A stretch of 64,000 bases of DNA from contig NZ_JAUSZM010000003.1 in NCBI RefSeq assembly GCF_030817655.1, forward strand, positions 8,184,001 to 8,248,000, read 5' to 3'. Position numbers and translations under genes: made by a program. The stretch comes from Streptomyces sp. V4I2 (GTDB lineage Bacteria > Actinomycetota > Actinomycetes > Streptomycetales > Streptomycetaceae). The notes under the pieces are model-generated. The model saw nothing but the letters and a program-made list of their open reading frames with translations, ran no database searches and was not told the origin of the DNA. Shown here one piece after another: positions 7,727 to 15,834 of the stretch. Position 1 is the first letter of the stretch; the number at the start of each line of letters is the position of its first letter.

Positions 7727-9235
7727 GTGCCGGAATCCCGCCCCGTCATCGCCGTCGCCGGACTCGGCATCGAGTCCTCGACCTTCTCGCCCGCACGCAC
7801 CGATGCCGCCGCCTTCCACCCCCGGCGCGGCGCGGACGTCCTGACGCGGTACCCCTTCCTCGCCCCCGGGCAGCCCCTGCGCGCCGCCGCGGACTGGCGC
7901 GGCGCCCTGGTCGGCAAGGCCCTGCCCGGCGGTACGGTGACGAGCACCGCGTACGCCGAACTGGCCGCCGAGCTCCTCAACAGCCTCAGCGACCTGGGTC
8001 CCGTCGACGGCCTCTGGTACGACATCCACGGCGCGATGACGGTGGAGGGACTGGACGACGCCGAGGCCCAGCTCCTGCACCGCATCCGGGAAGTCGTCGG
8101 CCCGCGCGTCCTCGTGTCGACCTCCATGGACCTGCACGGCAACGTCTCCCGTGAACTCGTCCACCAGAGCGATCTGATCACGTGCTACCGCACGGCCCCG
8201 CACGAGGACGCCATGGAGACCAAGGAGCGTGCGGCCCGCAACCTCGTCGACCTCCTCACGAGCGGCGCGCCCCGGCCCGCCAAGGCCTGGATCCCGGTGC
8301 CGGTGCTGCTGGCGGGAGAACAGACCTCGACCCGGATCGAGCCCGCGAAGAGCGTGTACGCGGCCGTGGACGAGGTGGCGGCGGCGGACGGCGTGACGGA
8401 CGCGGCGATCTGGGTCGGCTACGCATGGGCGGACGAGCCGCGCAACCGGGCCGCGGTGGTCGTCACGGGCCCCTCGCCGAACGCCGTCGCCGCCGGCGCG
8501 GAGCGGCTGGCCGGCGGCTTCTGGAAGGCCCGCCACACCTTCGACTTCGTCGCGCCGACGGCCACCCTGGACGAGTGCCTGGACGCCGCCCTCGCCTCCA
8601 CCGCCCGCCCCTACTTCGTCAGCGACACCGGCGACAATCCGACGGCGGGCGGCGCCGGGGACGTCACCTGGGGCCTCCGCCAGGTCCTGGAACGCCCGGA
8701 GTTCAAGGACCCGTCCGGCCCCACGGTCATCTACGCCTCCCTGCCCGGACCGCGCGCCGTCGACACGGCGGTCTCGGCCGGCGTCGGCGCGACCGTCACG
8801 GTCACCGCCGGCGCGGAGGTCGACGACCGGCACGCCGGCCCGCTCACCCTCACCGGCGAGGTCCACGCCGTCCGGCACGGCGACCAGGACGCGGAGACCG
8901 AGGTCGTGCTGCGGGTGGGCGGCGTGCACGTGATCCTGACCCGGCTGAGGAAGCCGTACCACCACGAACACGACTTCACCGACCTGGAGTTGGATCCGAG
9001 GGCCGCCGACGTCGTGATCGTGAAGATCGGCTATCTGGAGCCCGAGCTGTTCGCCATGGCCGCCGACTGGAAGATGGCGCTCACCCCGGGCGGCGTCGAC
9101 CAGGAGCTGACCCGCCTCGGCCACCGCCGTATCCCCCGCCCCCTGTTCCCCTTCGACCCGGAGATGCCCGACCCGGACCTCACGGCCCGCCTCATCGCCC
9201 CCTCGAACAAGCCGCTCACCGGCCCGGACGAGTGA
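7727..9235 (+). CDS. M81 family metallopeptidase (MlrC/microcystinase-like)
   Basis: 502 residues with the two-domain M81 (DUF1485 plus MlrC C-terminal) architecture. Likely zinc-site motifs are DIHGAM, SMDLHGN and TAPHEDAMET in the N-terminal domain and SDTGDNPTAGGAGD at the start of the C-terminal domain. No signal peptide, so cytoplasmic. Start GTG 7727 has GGAG 6 bp upstream; the longer frame overlaps the ROK gene. MlrC hydrolyses linearised microcystin peptides; homologues in non-cyanotoxin settings have unknown substrates. Its linkage to a peptide-type importer and ROK regulator suggests it processes the imported compound. Its 3' end is part of a tandem duplication (9186-9580). Confidence 0.9.
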   Translation: MPESRPVIAVAGLGIESSTFSPARTDAAAFHPRRGADVLTRYPFLAPGQPLRAAADWRGALVGKALPGGTVTSTAYAELAAELLNSLSDLGPVDGLWYDIHGAMTVEGLDDAEAQLLHRIREVVGPRVLVSTSMDLHGNVSRELVHQSDLITCYRTAPHEDAMETKERAARNLVDLLTSGAPRPAKAWIPVPVLLAGEQTSTRIEPAKSVYAAVDEVAAADGVTDAAIWVGYAWADEPRNRAAVVVTGPSPNAVAAGAERLAGGFWKARHTFDFVAPTATLDECLDAALASTARPYFVSDTGDNPTAGGAGDVTWGLRQVLERPEFKDPSGPTVIYASLPGPRAVDTAVSAGVGATVTVTAGAEVDDRHAGPLTLTGEVHAVRHGDQDAETEVVLRVGGVHVILTRLRKPYHHEHDFTDLELDPRAADVVIVKIGYLEPELFAMAADWKMALTPGGVDQELTRLGHRRIPRPLFPFDPEMPDPDLTARLIAPSNKPLTGPDE

Positions 9236-9580
9236 GTTCGGAGCCGCCTTCGGCTCGGCGATCAGCAGGTCCCGGCTCGACCCGCGTTCGCGCGCGTCGC
9301 ACAGCAGTACCGGGACCTGGTCCGGCGACGCCGGGGACTCCCGTGTCTGTTGGGGTGGGTACGGGCGACCGCCCGGCTCATCGCCCCTGGAACAGGGCGC
9401 TCACCGGCCTGGACGAGTGAGCTGGGAGCCGCCTTCGGCTTCGGCTATCAGGCGGTCCAGCAGGGCGATCAGTACGTCTCGGCTCGATCCGCGCTCGCGT
9501 GCGTCGCACAGCAGTACCGGGACGTGGTCCGGCAGTGCCAGGGACTCCCGGATCTCCTCGGGCGGGTACGGGTGCCGCCC
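9186..9580. repeat. Tandem duplication of the convergent mlrC-like/cvnD 3' junction
   Basis: The 3' end of the M81 gene (9186-9235) reappears degenerately at 9371-9420 (offset 185-186 bp). Between them, 9236-9374 is a decayed copy of the 3' end of the cvnD GTPase gene (matching 9421-9580) with an internal deletion of about 24 bp. The present cvnD stop (9401-9403) lies inside the second M81-tail copy. The simplest reading is that the two convergent genes once overlapped by about 20 bp and the junction was duplicated in tandem. Confidence 0.85.
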
Positions 9581-10030
9581 GTGGAAGCCGTTGACGCCGA
9601 CGACGAACGGGATGCCCCGGCGCTCGAAGAAGTCGACCGCGGCGAAGCTCGATTCGGGTCTGCGTACGTCGATCAGCACCACCGCGCCCAGCGCGCCGAC
9701 GGCCAGGTCGTTCCACATGAACCAGAACCGCTGCTGCCCCGGGGTGCCGAACAGATACAGCACCAGCCGGTCGCTGATGGTGATCCGGCCGAAGTCCAGG
9801 GCCACGGTCGTGGCCGCCTTCTCCTCGATGCCGGCGAGGTCGTCGACGCCCAGGCCCGCCTCGGTGAGCCGTTCCTCGGTGCGCAGCGGGGCGATCTCGC
9901 TGACCGAACCGACCATCGTGGTCTTGCCGACCCCGAACCCTCCGGCGATCAGTATCTTGACGGTGTCGGGCGCGACGGGCGCCTCGGACGCCGCGGGTGC
10001 CGCCCGGGCGGCGGGATCAGAGCCGGCCAA
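9401..10030 (-). CDS. cvnD: Conservon GTPase CvnD (ATP/GTP-binding protein)
   Basis: 209-residue small Ras/MglA-like GTPase, the fourth conservon component. P-loop GGFGVGKTT at about residues 30-38, DxxG-equivalent FGTPGQQRFWFMW, and a VGVNGFH segment in the position of the NKxD motif. The start is TTG 10030, with GAGGGA 6 bp upstream and a 14-bp overlap with the end of cvnC. In S. coelicolor, conservon proteins CvnA-D form a membrane-associated complex likened to eukaryotic GPCR signalling. The last residues (LTRPGR) are encoded in a duplicated copy of the neighbouring M81 gene tail. Confidence 0.93.
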   Translation of the reverse strand: MAGSDPAARAAPAASEAPVAPDTVKILIAGGFGVGKTTMVGSVSEIAPLRTEERLTEAGLGVDDLAGIEEKAATTVALDFGRITISDRLVLYLFGTPGQQRFWFMWNDLAVGALGAVVLIDVRRPESSFAAVDFFERRGIPFVVGVNGFHGRHPYPPEEIRESLALPDHVPVLLCDARERGSSRDVLIALLDRLIAEAEGGSQLTRPGR

Positions 10031-10379
10031 GGCCGTCCCTCACTTTCTGCAGCAGGTCCAGGTCCAGTTCCGGGGTGCGGGCGACGGGGTGCGGCGGACG
10101 GGCGGTGATCAGGCCGGCCTCCAGCAGATCGCAGAGCATGATGACGACCACGCTCACCGGGAGGTCCAGCCGCGCGGCCAGCTCCGCCACCGCGAGCGGC
10201 CGCGCGCACCGGCGCAGGATCCGCGCCTGCTCGGGCTGCGGCCGGGGAGCCCGCTCCGGCGGCGGGTCCACCGCGGTCACCGTCGTGATGAGGGTGAAGT
10301 CGGCGCGGCTGGGCCGGGTCCGTCCGCCGGTCAGGGCGAAGGGCCGTACCAGCCGTCCCGCCGCGTCGCTTCCGCTCAC
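10017..10379 (-). CDS. cvnC: Conservon protein CvnC (DUF742)
   Basis: 120-residue DUF742 protein with the typical RLVRPFALTGGRT N-terminus, a helix-turn-helix-like core (LAARLDLPVSVVVIMLCDLL) and a DLLQKVRDGL C-terminus. Start GTG 10379 lies 1 bp after the cvnB stop; an ATG at 10412 in the same frame would overlap cvnB by 32 bp and is less likely. It is the third gene of the cvnABCD operon and overlaps cvnD by 14 bp. DUF742 proteins bind the CvnB roadblock protein in studied conservons; direct DNA binding is not established. Confidence 0.92.
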   Translation of the reverse strand: MSGSDAAGRLVRPFALTGGRTRPSRADFTLITTVTAVDPPPERAPRPQPEQARILRRCARPLAVAELAARLDLPVSVVVIMLCDLLEAGLITARPPHPVARTPELDLDLLQKVRDGLGRL

Positions 10380-10380
10380 C

Positions 10381-10812
10381 TCACTCGCCGGTGGCGGTCG
10401 TTGGGCCCACATGCGCCCGCGGCGCCGCGCTCAGGTGCTCGCCGATCTTCTTCACCAGCAGGTTCATCTGGTACGCCACCACACCGACGTCCGCTTTCGG
10501 TCCCGTCAGCACGACGAGGTGCGCGCCGGGTCCGGCGGAGGTGAGGATCAGGTAGCTGTTGGCCATCTCGATGAGCGCCTGGCGCACCGGGCCGCCCCGG
10601 AAGTCCATACTGACGCCCTTGCTGAGGCTCATCAGCCCGGACGCGGTCGCCGCCAGCCGTTCGGCGTCGTCGCGCACGAACCCGGTGGACCTGCTGACGA
10701 CCAGGCCGTCCTCGGAGAGCACCACGGCGTGGTTCACGTCGGCGACCCGGTCCACGAGTCCGGTGAGCAACTGGTCGAGCTGGGTGTCCGTGGCGGGGGT
10801 GGGGCGTGTCAT
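10381..10812 (-). CDS. cvnB: Conservon protein CvnB (roadblock/LC7)
   Basis: About 143 residues, almost entirely one roadblock/LC7 domain (LDQLLTGLVDRVADVNHAVV onward), the CvnB component that typically regulates the small GTPase CvnD. Two starts are possible. ATG 10812 has a strong AAGGA ribosome site 7-8 bp upstream and is preferred. ATG 10827 overlaps the cvnA stop (ATGA) but lacks such a site. The order is cvnA-cvnB-cvnC-cvnD without gaps. Confidence 0.92.
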   Translation of the reverse strand: MTRPTPATDTQLDQLLTGLVDRVADVNHAVVLSEDGLVVSRSTGFVRDDAERLAATASGLMSLSKGVSMDFRGGPVRQALIEMANSYLILTSAGPGAHLVVLTGPKADVGVVAYQMNLLVKKIGEHLSAAPRAHVGPTTATGE

Positions 10813-10823
10813 GGCGATGTCCT

Positions 10824-13232
10824 TCATGAGCGGTCGGTGTGCGGGGCCGGGGTGCCGGCCGGTGATGGTGGCGTCTGCTCGTCCTCGTCCTCGTCCTCGT
10901 CCTTGTCCTTGTCCTCGTTCTCGCCCTCGCCCTCGCCCTCGCCGTCGTCCTCGTCCTCGCCGTCGTTCTCGTCCTCATCCCGCGCCCGGAACGTTCCGCG
11001 CTGGAATCCGGCGAGCGAGGAGGCGGCGCGTTCCGCGGTGAAGTCGTCGAGGTCGTCCTCCACGGCGGGCGCGGCCTCCTCGCGGAGTTCGTCGACCAGG
11101 CTGGTCTGCGGCACCCGGCGGGGCAGCGGGGCGAGTCCGTCGGACCGGGCGGCGCCGGCCGCGGCGGGGGCGGTCCGTGCGGCGGACAGGGGCCGGGCCG
11201 TGCGGGAAGGCGGCCCGGCCTTCACCAGCTCGGAGTCCGGCACGTCCGGCACATTCCGTACGTCCTTCGCGTCCGTCGCTCCGTCCTTACCCGCGTCGGC
11301 CGGCTCCCGCACCACGATGTCGTGCGGGATCAGCACGATCGCCGTCGTCCCGCCGTACGGCGAGGGGCGCAGGGTGACGGTGATGCCGTGCCGGTGGGCG
11401 AGCCGGGAGATCACGAACATGCCAAGCCTCAGGTCGTCCGCCAGCGCCACCACGTCGAACTTCGACGGCCCGGCCAACTGGGCGTTGAGCAAGGCGTAGT
11501 CGTCCTCGGACATGCCCAGGCCCCGGTCCTCGACCTCGACGGCCAGACCCTTCGCCACCATCGCGGCCCGCACCCCGACGGGGCTGGGCGCGGGCGAGTA
11601 CACGGTGGCGTTGTCGATGAGCTCGGCCAGCAGATGGATCACGTCCGCCACCGCGGGCGGGGCGAGGCACACCTCCTCGTCGGTGTGCACCTCCACCCGC
11701 CGGTACTCGGCGACCTCGCCGACCGCGCTGCGCAGGATGTCGGCCAGCGCCACCGGTTCGGTCCAGCTGCGCCGCGGCTGCTCGCCGCTGATGATGACGA
11801 GGTTCTCCTCGTAGCGGCGCAACTGGCTGGCCGTGGAGTCCAGTTCGTACAGCCCCTTGAGGACGTCGGGGTCCTGGTGCTCGCGTTCCAGCGCGTCCAG
11901 CTGGCTGAGCTGGAGGTTGACCAGGTTCTGGCTCTGCCGGGCGATGCCCAGGATCACCTTCTGGAAGCCGCGCCGGGTGTCGGCGAGTTCGACGGCGGTC
12001 ACCACGGCGGTGCGCTGCGCGGTGTTGAACGCCTGGGCCACCTGCCCGAGTTCGTCCGAGCCGTAGTCCAGCGGGGGCGCCGCCAGGTCCACGTCGACGG
12101 TCTCGCCCCGCTCCAGCCGCCGGACCACGTCGGGCAGCCGTTCCTCGGCCAGGCCGAGCGTTGCCTGCCTCAGGCCGCGCAGCCGCCGGGACAGGGAACG
12201 GGTGATCCGCCAGGACATGCCGGCGCACAGCAGCAGGGCGACCAGTCCGCCCGCGCTCAGGGAGGCCGCCGTCAGCAGCAGGCCGTCGGCCTTGTCGGCG
12301 CTGCGGGTGAGCAGTCCGGAGGTCTGCTGCCGGATCAGGACGCCGTACCGGTCGGAGACCTTCTGCAGGGCGGTGGTCCACTGCTTCTGCGCGGCGACGG
12401 GCAGGTCGACCCTGCGGGCGTCGCCGGCCGGCCGGGCCGCGAGCACCTTGTCCTCGACGGTCTGCAGGGTCTGCCACTCGGCGCTCTGCAGGATCCGTTC
12501 GGTCTGGGTCTTCGTGTTGCCGCGCAGGGAGGGGAGGATCTCGTCCTCGACGACCCAGCGGCGGGTGCTCACCATCCGGGCGAACTCGGTCCATGTCTTC
12601 TCGTCGACGTACCCGTCCGGCCAGGCCAGGGTGAGCAGCGCGTCCTCCTGGGAGACCAGCTCCGCCGCGTGCTCCAGCGCGACCAGCGGGCCGGCCTGCG
12701 AGGTGAGGTCGCCGTCGTCGACCTGGGAGAGCTCCTGGAAGGCGTGGATCTGGTCGTCGATGATCGAGGTGTACTGGTCCAGCGCCTGCTCGGCGGTGAT
12801 GTCGCGGGGGTCGTCGATCTGACTCCGGTAGTACTCCAGGCTGCCGACCGACCCGACGACCGAGTACAGCCGGTCCGCGATGCGGGCGGGGGCCCGCCGG
12901 AGCTGGTCCGAGTGGCCGACGAGCTGGGTGACCGCCGCGTCCGTCTCCTTGCGCGCCCGGTCCAGGGCGGCCCGGGCGCCGGGCTGTGAGGCCAGCCAGG
13001 CGGCCGACAGACCGCGTTCCTGTTGCAGCGCGAGCGTGGCGTCGGTGCCCATGGCGCCGGTCGACCTGCTCAGCTCCGTCTGCGAACGCAGCCCGAGGCC
13101 CTCGGAGAACATCTGCGTCGTCGTCAGAGCCCACACGGCGGCGAGAGTGACGCTCGGGACCAGCGCCAGGAGGATGAGGGAGAGACGTATGGATCCGAGG
13201 CGGCGGCGCCGGGCACCTGTCCGTCGAGACAT
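10824..13232 (-). CDS. cvnA: Conservon sensor histidine-kinase-like protein CvnA
   Basis: 802 residues: a TM helix at about 14-36, an extracytoplasmic nitrate/nitrite-sensing-like (NIT) region at about 40-290, a second TM at about 300-325, HAMP, a helical dimerisation region, and a HATPase_c domain with N-box LAELIDNATVYSP and G-box DRGLGM. In the segment where CvnA proteins usually read LDHxATRxRR, this one reads ELDSTASQLRRYEENLVIISG-like, with Ser466 in place of the expected His. The C-terminal 30-40 residues are an Asp/Glu/Lys/Gly tail encoded by hexanucleotide repeats (10870-10985). Start ATG 13232 is preceded by AAGGA. It lies 59 bp downstream of an orphan binding lipoprotein that may be its ligand-binding partner (inference). 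Confidence 0.93.
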   Translation of the reverse strand: MSRRTGARRRRLGSIRLSLILLALVPSVTLAAVWALTTTQMFSEGLGLRSQTELSRSTGAMGTDATLALQQERGLSAAWLASQPGARAALDRARKETDAAVTQLVGHSDQLRRAPARIADRLYSVVGSVGSLEYYRSQIDDPRDITAEQALDQYTSIIDDQIHAFQELSQVDDGDLTSQAGPLVALEHAAELVSQEDALLTLAWPDGYVDEKTWTEFARMVSTRRWVVEDEILPSLRGNTKTQTERILQSAEWQTLQTVEDKVLAARPAGDARRVDLPVAAQKQWTTALQKVSDRYGVLIRQQTSGLLTRSADKADGLLLTAASLSAGGLVALLLCAGMSWRITRSLSRRLRGLRQATLGLAEERLPDVVRRLERGETVDVDLAAPPLDYGSDELGQVAQAFNTAQRTAVVTAVELADTRRGFQKVILGIARQSQNLVNLQLSQLDALEREHQDPDVLKGLYELDSTASQLRRYEENLVIISGEQPRRSWTEPVALADILRSAVGEVAEYRRVEVHTDEEVCLAPPAVADVIHLLAELIDNATVYSPAPSPVGVRAAMVAKGLAVEVEDRGLGMSEDDYALLNAQLAGPSKFDVVALADDLRLGMFVISRLAHRHGITVTLRPSPYGGTTAIVLIPHDIVVREPADAGKDGATDAKDVRNVPDVPDSELVKAGPPSRTARPLSAARTAPAAAGAARSDGLAPLPRRVPQTSLVDELREEAAPAVEDDLDDFTAERAASSLAGFQRGTFRARDEDENDGEDEDDGEGEGEGENEDKDKDEDEDEDEQTPPSPAGTPAPHTDRS
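10870..10985. repeat. Hexanucleotide-type coding microsatellite in cvnA
   Basis: On the minus strand, runs of GAGGAC, GAGGGC and AAGGAC trinucleotide pairs encode a D/E/G/K-only tail of about 38 residues at the C-terminus of CvnA. All repeat changes visible keep the frame, because units are multiples of three. Confidence 0.8.
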
Positions 13233-13291
13233 GGCCGTCCTTGGGCGATCGGCGGAAAACGGGGGAGGGGGCGGGGCCTGCGGGCGGCCGG

Positions 13292-14305
13292 TCAGCGGGT
13301 TCCGGCCGCGGCGAACCGCTCGACCGAGGCGACATTCGTCTTGGTGACGAACGCGGGACCGGTCAGCACGGGCGCCACGCCGCCGCCGCTCACATTGCCG
13401 TTCGTCCTGTACAGCCAGAGGGAGTCCACGGCGAGATAACCCTGCAGATACGGCTGCTGGTCCACCGCGAACTGCACATCGCCGCTGCGCACGGCCTTGA
13501 CCAGGTCCTTGTCGAGGTCGAAGGTGGCGACCCGGGCCCGGCTGCCCGCCGCCTTCACCGACGTGACCGCGGCCCGCGCGAACTGCGCGCCCAGCGTGAC
13601 GACTTCGTCGATGCTGGGGTCCTGTCGCAGACTGGCCGTGACGACGGCGTCCACCGCGTCCGGGTCGGTGCCCTCGACGTAGAGCATCTCGGTCTCGCCG
13701 TCGAACGCCTTCTTCACACCGGCGCAACGCGCCTCCAGGGCGACGTTGCCCCGCTCGTGGATGACGCACAGGGCGTGCCGGGCCTTGAGGCCGTCCAGCT
13801 TGTCCCCGACGGCCCGGCCCGCGAGGCTCTCGTCCTGTCCGAAGTACTGCAGGAGACCGGCCGAACGCCAGTCGTCGATACCGGAGTTGAGACCGACCAC
13901 GGGGATCCCCGCCGCCTTCGCCTCGGCGACCGGACCCTTCATCGCCTGCGGCTTGGCCAGGGTCACGGCGATGCCGTCGACCTTGTCGCGGATCGCGTCC
14001 CGCACCAGTTCCGCCTGGCCGGCCGGGTCGGAGTCGTTCGCGTACGTCAGCTCGATGCCGTCCTTGGCGGCCGCGGCCCGGGCGCCCTTCTGCACCAGCT
14101 GCCAGAAGTCGTCCCCCTTGCCGCCGTGGGTGATCAGTGCGACCTTGAGCCCGCCGGAATCCGCCGTGCCCGCCGCGTCGGCGCCCGAGTCGAGCCGGGC
14201 ACCCCCGGAACCGGTACAGCCGGCGAGGAGCAGACAGAGCGCGGCGACCACGGCGGCCCCACGAACGGATCCGGAGGAAACCTGAGGTGGGGGAGGAATG
14301 TTCAT
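13292..14305 (-). CDS. Orphan sugar-type periplasmic-binding lipoprotein
   Basis: 337-residue lipoprotein of the type 1 periplasmic binding fold (Peripla_BP_4; ribose/LacI-like). The signal peptide ends in LLLAGC (Cys30); the mature domain begins LKVALITHGGKGDDFWQLVQ and contains the typical VDGIAVTLAKPQAMKG and GIPVVGLNSG strands. There is no adjacent permease or ATPase gene. It precedes cvnA by 59 bp on the same strand, suggesting a sensing rather than transport role as an extracellular ligand receptor for CvnA. Start ATG 14305; a GAGGTG lies rather far upstream. A transport role with remote permeases remains possible. Confidence 0.9.
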   Translation of the reverse strand: MNIPPPPQVSSGSVRGAAVVAALCLLLAGCTGSGGARLDSGADAAGTADSGGLKVALITHGGKGDDFWQLVQKGARAAAAKDGIELTYANDSDPAGQAELVRDAIRDKVDGIAVTLAKPQAMKGPVAEAKAAGIPVVGLNSGIDDWRSAGLLQYFGQDESLAGRAVGDKLDGLKARHALCVIHERGNVALEARCAGVKKAFDGETEMLYVEGTDPDAVDAVVTASLRQDPSIDEVVTLGAQFARAAVTSVKAAGSRARVATFDLDKDLVKAVRSGDVQFAVDQQPYLQGYLAVDSLWLYRTNGNVSGGGVAPVLTGPAFVTKTNVASVERFAAAGTR

Positions 14306-14564
14306 GGAGGGGGCACCTCGCTGTGCGGCCGAGCAAGTGGAACGTGAAAGCGAGGCCGGACCGCGGCTGTGCGCCGACCGGTTGTACTTTCACTGGCCTG
14401 GAGCCAACCGTGTGTGACCGCCGGTAGTCAAGTGATCGGCCGCTCGCAGTGAGCTCTCGGTGCCGCATTGTGATGGTCCGCTGCCCGCGGGAAGGCCGGG
14501 AGCGGGGTCAGCGGGGTTGCGGAACGGGGCGCCGCCCGTCGTCCCGGGCGGCGCCCCGACCGCG

Positions 14565-15362
14565 TCACGGCTTGCGCGCCACCACCCCGTACATCGCGAT
14601 GACCGCGTCCCGGATCACCTCGGTGCCCGTGCCGTCCGGATGCCACTTGTGGACCTGGACGATCCCCGGCTCGACGAGTTCCAGCCCCGCGAAGAACTCC
14701 TCGGCCTCGGCGAGGGTACGCAGCCGCATCGGCATGCCCCGCGCCGCGTACTCGCGGGCGACCCGGGCCACCTCGTCCGGTGCGAACTCGGCGGTGCCGA
14801 TGGACATCGCCAGGTAGCTGCCGGAGGGCAGCGGGTCGAGGAGACGGCGGACGATCCCCACGGCGTCGTCCTCGTCCATCATGAAGTGGACGATCGCGAT
14901 GACGGTCAGGGCCACCGGCTGCGTCAGGTCGAGGGTCGCGCGCAGTTCGGGGGCGTCCAGGATGCTCGCCGGATCCCGCATGTCCGCCTCGATGTACGCC
15001 GTCCTCCCCTCCGGCGTGCCGTTCAGCAGGCCCTGGGAGAGGGCGAGGACGAGGGGGTCGTTGTCGACGTAGACGACCCGGGCGGCCGGGGACGCCGACT
15101 GGGCGATCTCGTGGATGTTGGGGGAGGTCGGGATGCCGGTGCCGACGTCGAGGAACTGGCGTATCCCCGCCTCCTCGGCGAGATGCCGCACCGCGCGGTT
15201 CATGAAGTCGCGGTTGGCCCGCATGTGCACCGGCAGCGCGGGCCACTCCCGGCACATGGCGTCGCCCGCCTCGCGGTCCGCCGGGTAGTGGTCCTTGCCG
15301 CCGATGATGTAGTCGTAGATCCGCGCGGAGTGCGCGCTCCCGGTGTCGATGTCTGGCTCCAT
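14565..15362 (-). CDS. DUF574-type SAM-dependent methyltransferase
   Basis: 265-residue protein of the Methyltransf_19 (DUF574) family, abundant in Streptomyces. It opens with the family signature ARIYDYIIGGKDHYPADRE, followed by a SAM-binding FLDVGTGIPTSPNIHEIAQ and VVYVDNDPLVL. Start ATG 15362 has a GGGAGG ribosome site. The 259 bp between it and the binding-protein gene (14306-14564) hold the latter's promoter region and no gene. Substrate unknown for the family. Confidence 0.9.
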   Translation of the reverse strand: MEPDIDTGSAHSARIYDYIIGGKDHYPADREAGDAMCREWPALPVHMRANRDFMNRAVRHLAEEAGIRQFLDVGTGIPTSPNIHEIAQSASPAARVVYVDNDPLVLALSQGLLNGTPEGRTAYIEADMRDPASILDAPELRATLDLTQPVALTVIAIVHFMMDEDDAVGIVRRLLDPLPSGSYLAMSIGTAEFAPDEVARVAREYAARGMPMRLRTLAEAEEFFAGLELVEPGIVQVHKWHPDGTGTEVIRDAVIAMYGVVARKP

Positions 15363-15396
15363 GCACCTCCCTTCCCATCCTCAACTCACGTCTAAT

Positions 15397-15834
15397 CTAG
15401 GCAGCTTGCTCCAGGACCGCCTTCGCCTCGCGCGCCTCCCTGCGCCGCTGCCGCCGGCTCCGCCGCGGCTCCTGGTCGGGAAGCCAGCCGAAGGCCAGGC
15501 AGCTGCCGGCGACTCCCAGCAGGAGGCCGATGAAGAAGCCGCCCAGGTTGGAGGTGACCCAGGTGCCCAAGGACAGCAGGACGCCGGTGATCGAGTAGAA
15601 CAGCCGCTGCGCGGGGTTGAAGAGGATCAGCAGACCGAGCACCAGCATCAGGGTCGGCAGGAGATAGCCGGCCAGGCCCTGCGCGCCGGTGTGCAGCATG
15701 ACCTTCAGCGACGCCTTCTCGGTGAGCAGGATCTCCGCACCGCCCAGGGCGAGCAGCAGCCCGCCCCAGAAGGGACGGGCGGCCCGCCAGCGCCGGAAGG
15801 CGGGCCGCATGCCCTGACGGGGCCCCTCGGACAT
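15397..15834 (-). CDS. DUF6114 membrane protein
   Basis: 145-residue small integral membrane protein with about four helices (around residues 22-40, 52-72, 76-96 and 98-122) and a basic C-terminus (RRSRRQRRREAREAK). It matches the DUF6114 proteins that accompany DUF6230 genes in Streptomyces. The start ATG shares one base with the stop of the DUF6230 gene (TGATG), so the pair is translationally coupled. Function unknown. Confidence 0.88.
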   Translation of the reverse strand: MSEGPRQGMRPAFRRWRAARPFWGGLLLALGGAEILLTEKASLKVMLHTGAQGLAGYLLPTLMLVLGLLILFNPAQRLFYSITGVLLSLGTWVTSNLGGFFIGLLLGVAGSCLAFGWLPDQEPRRSRRQRRREAREAKAVLEQAA

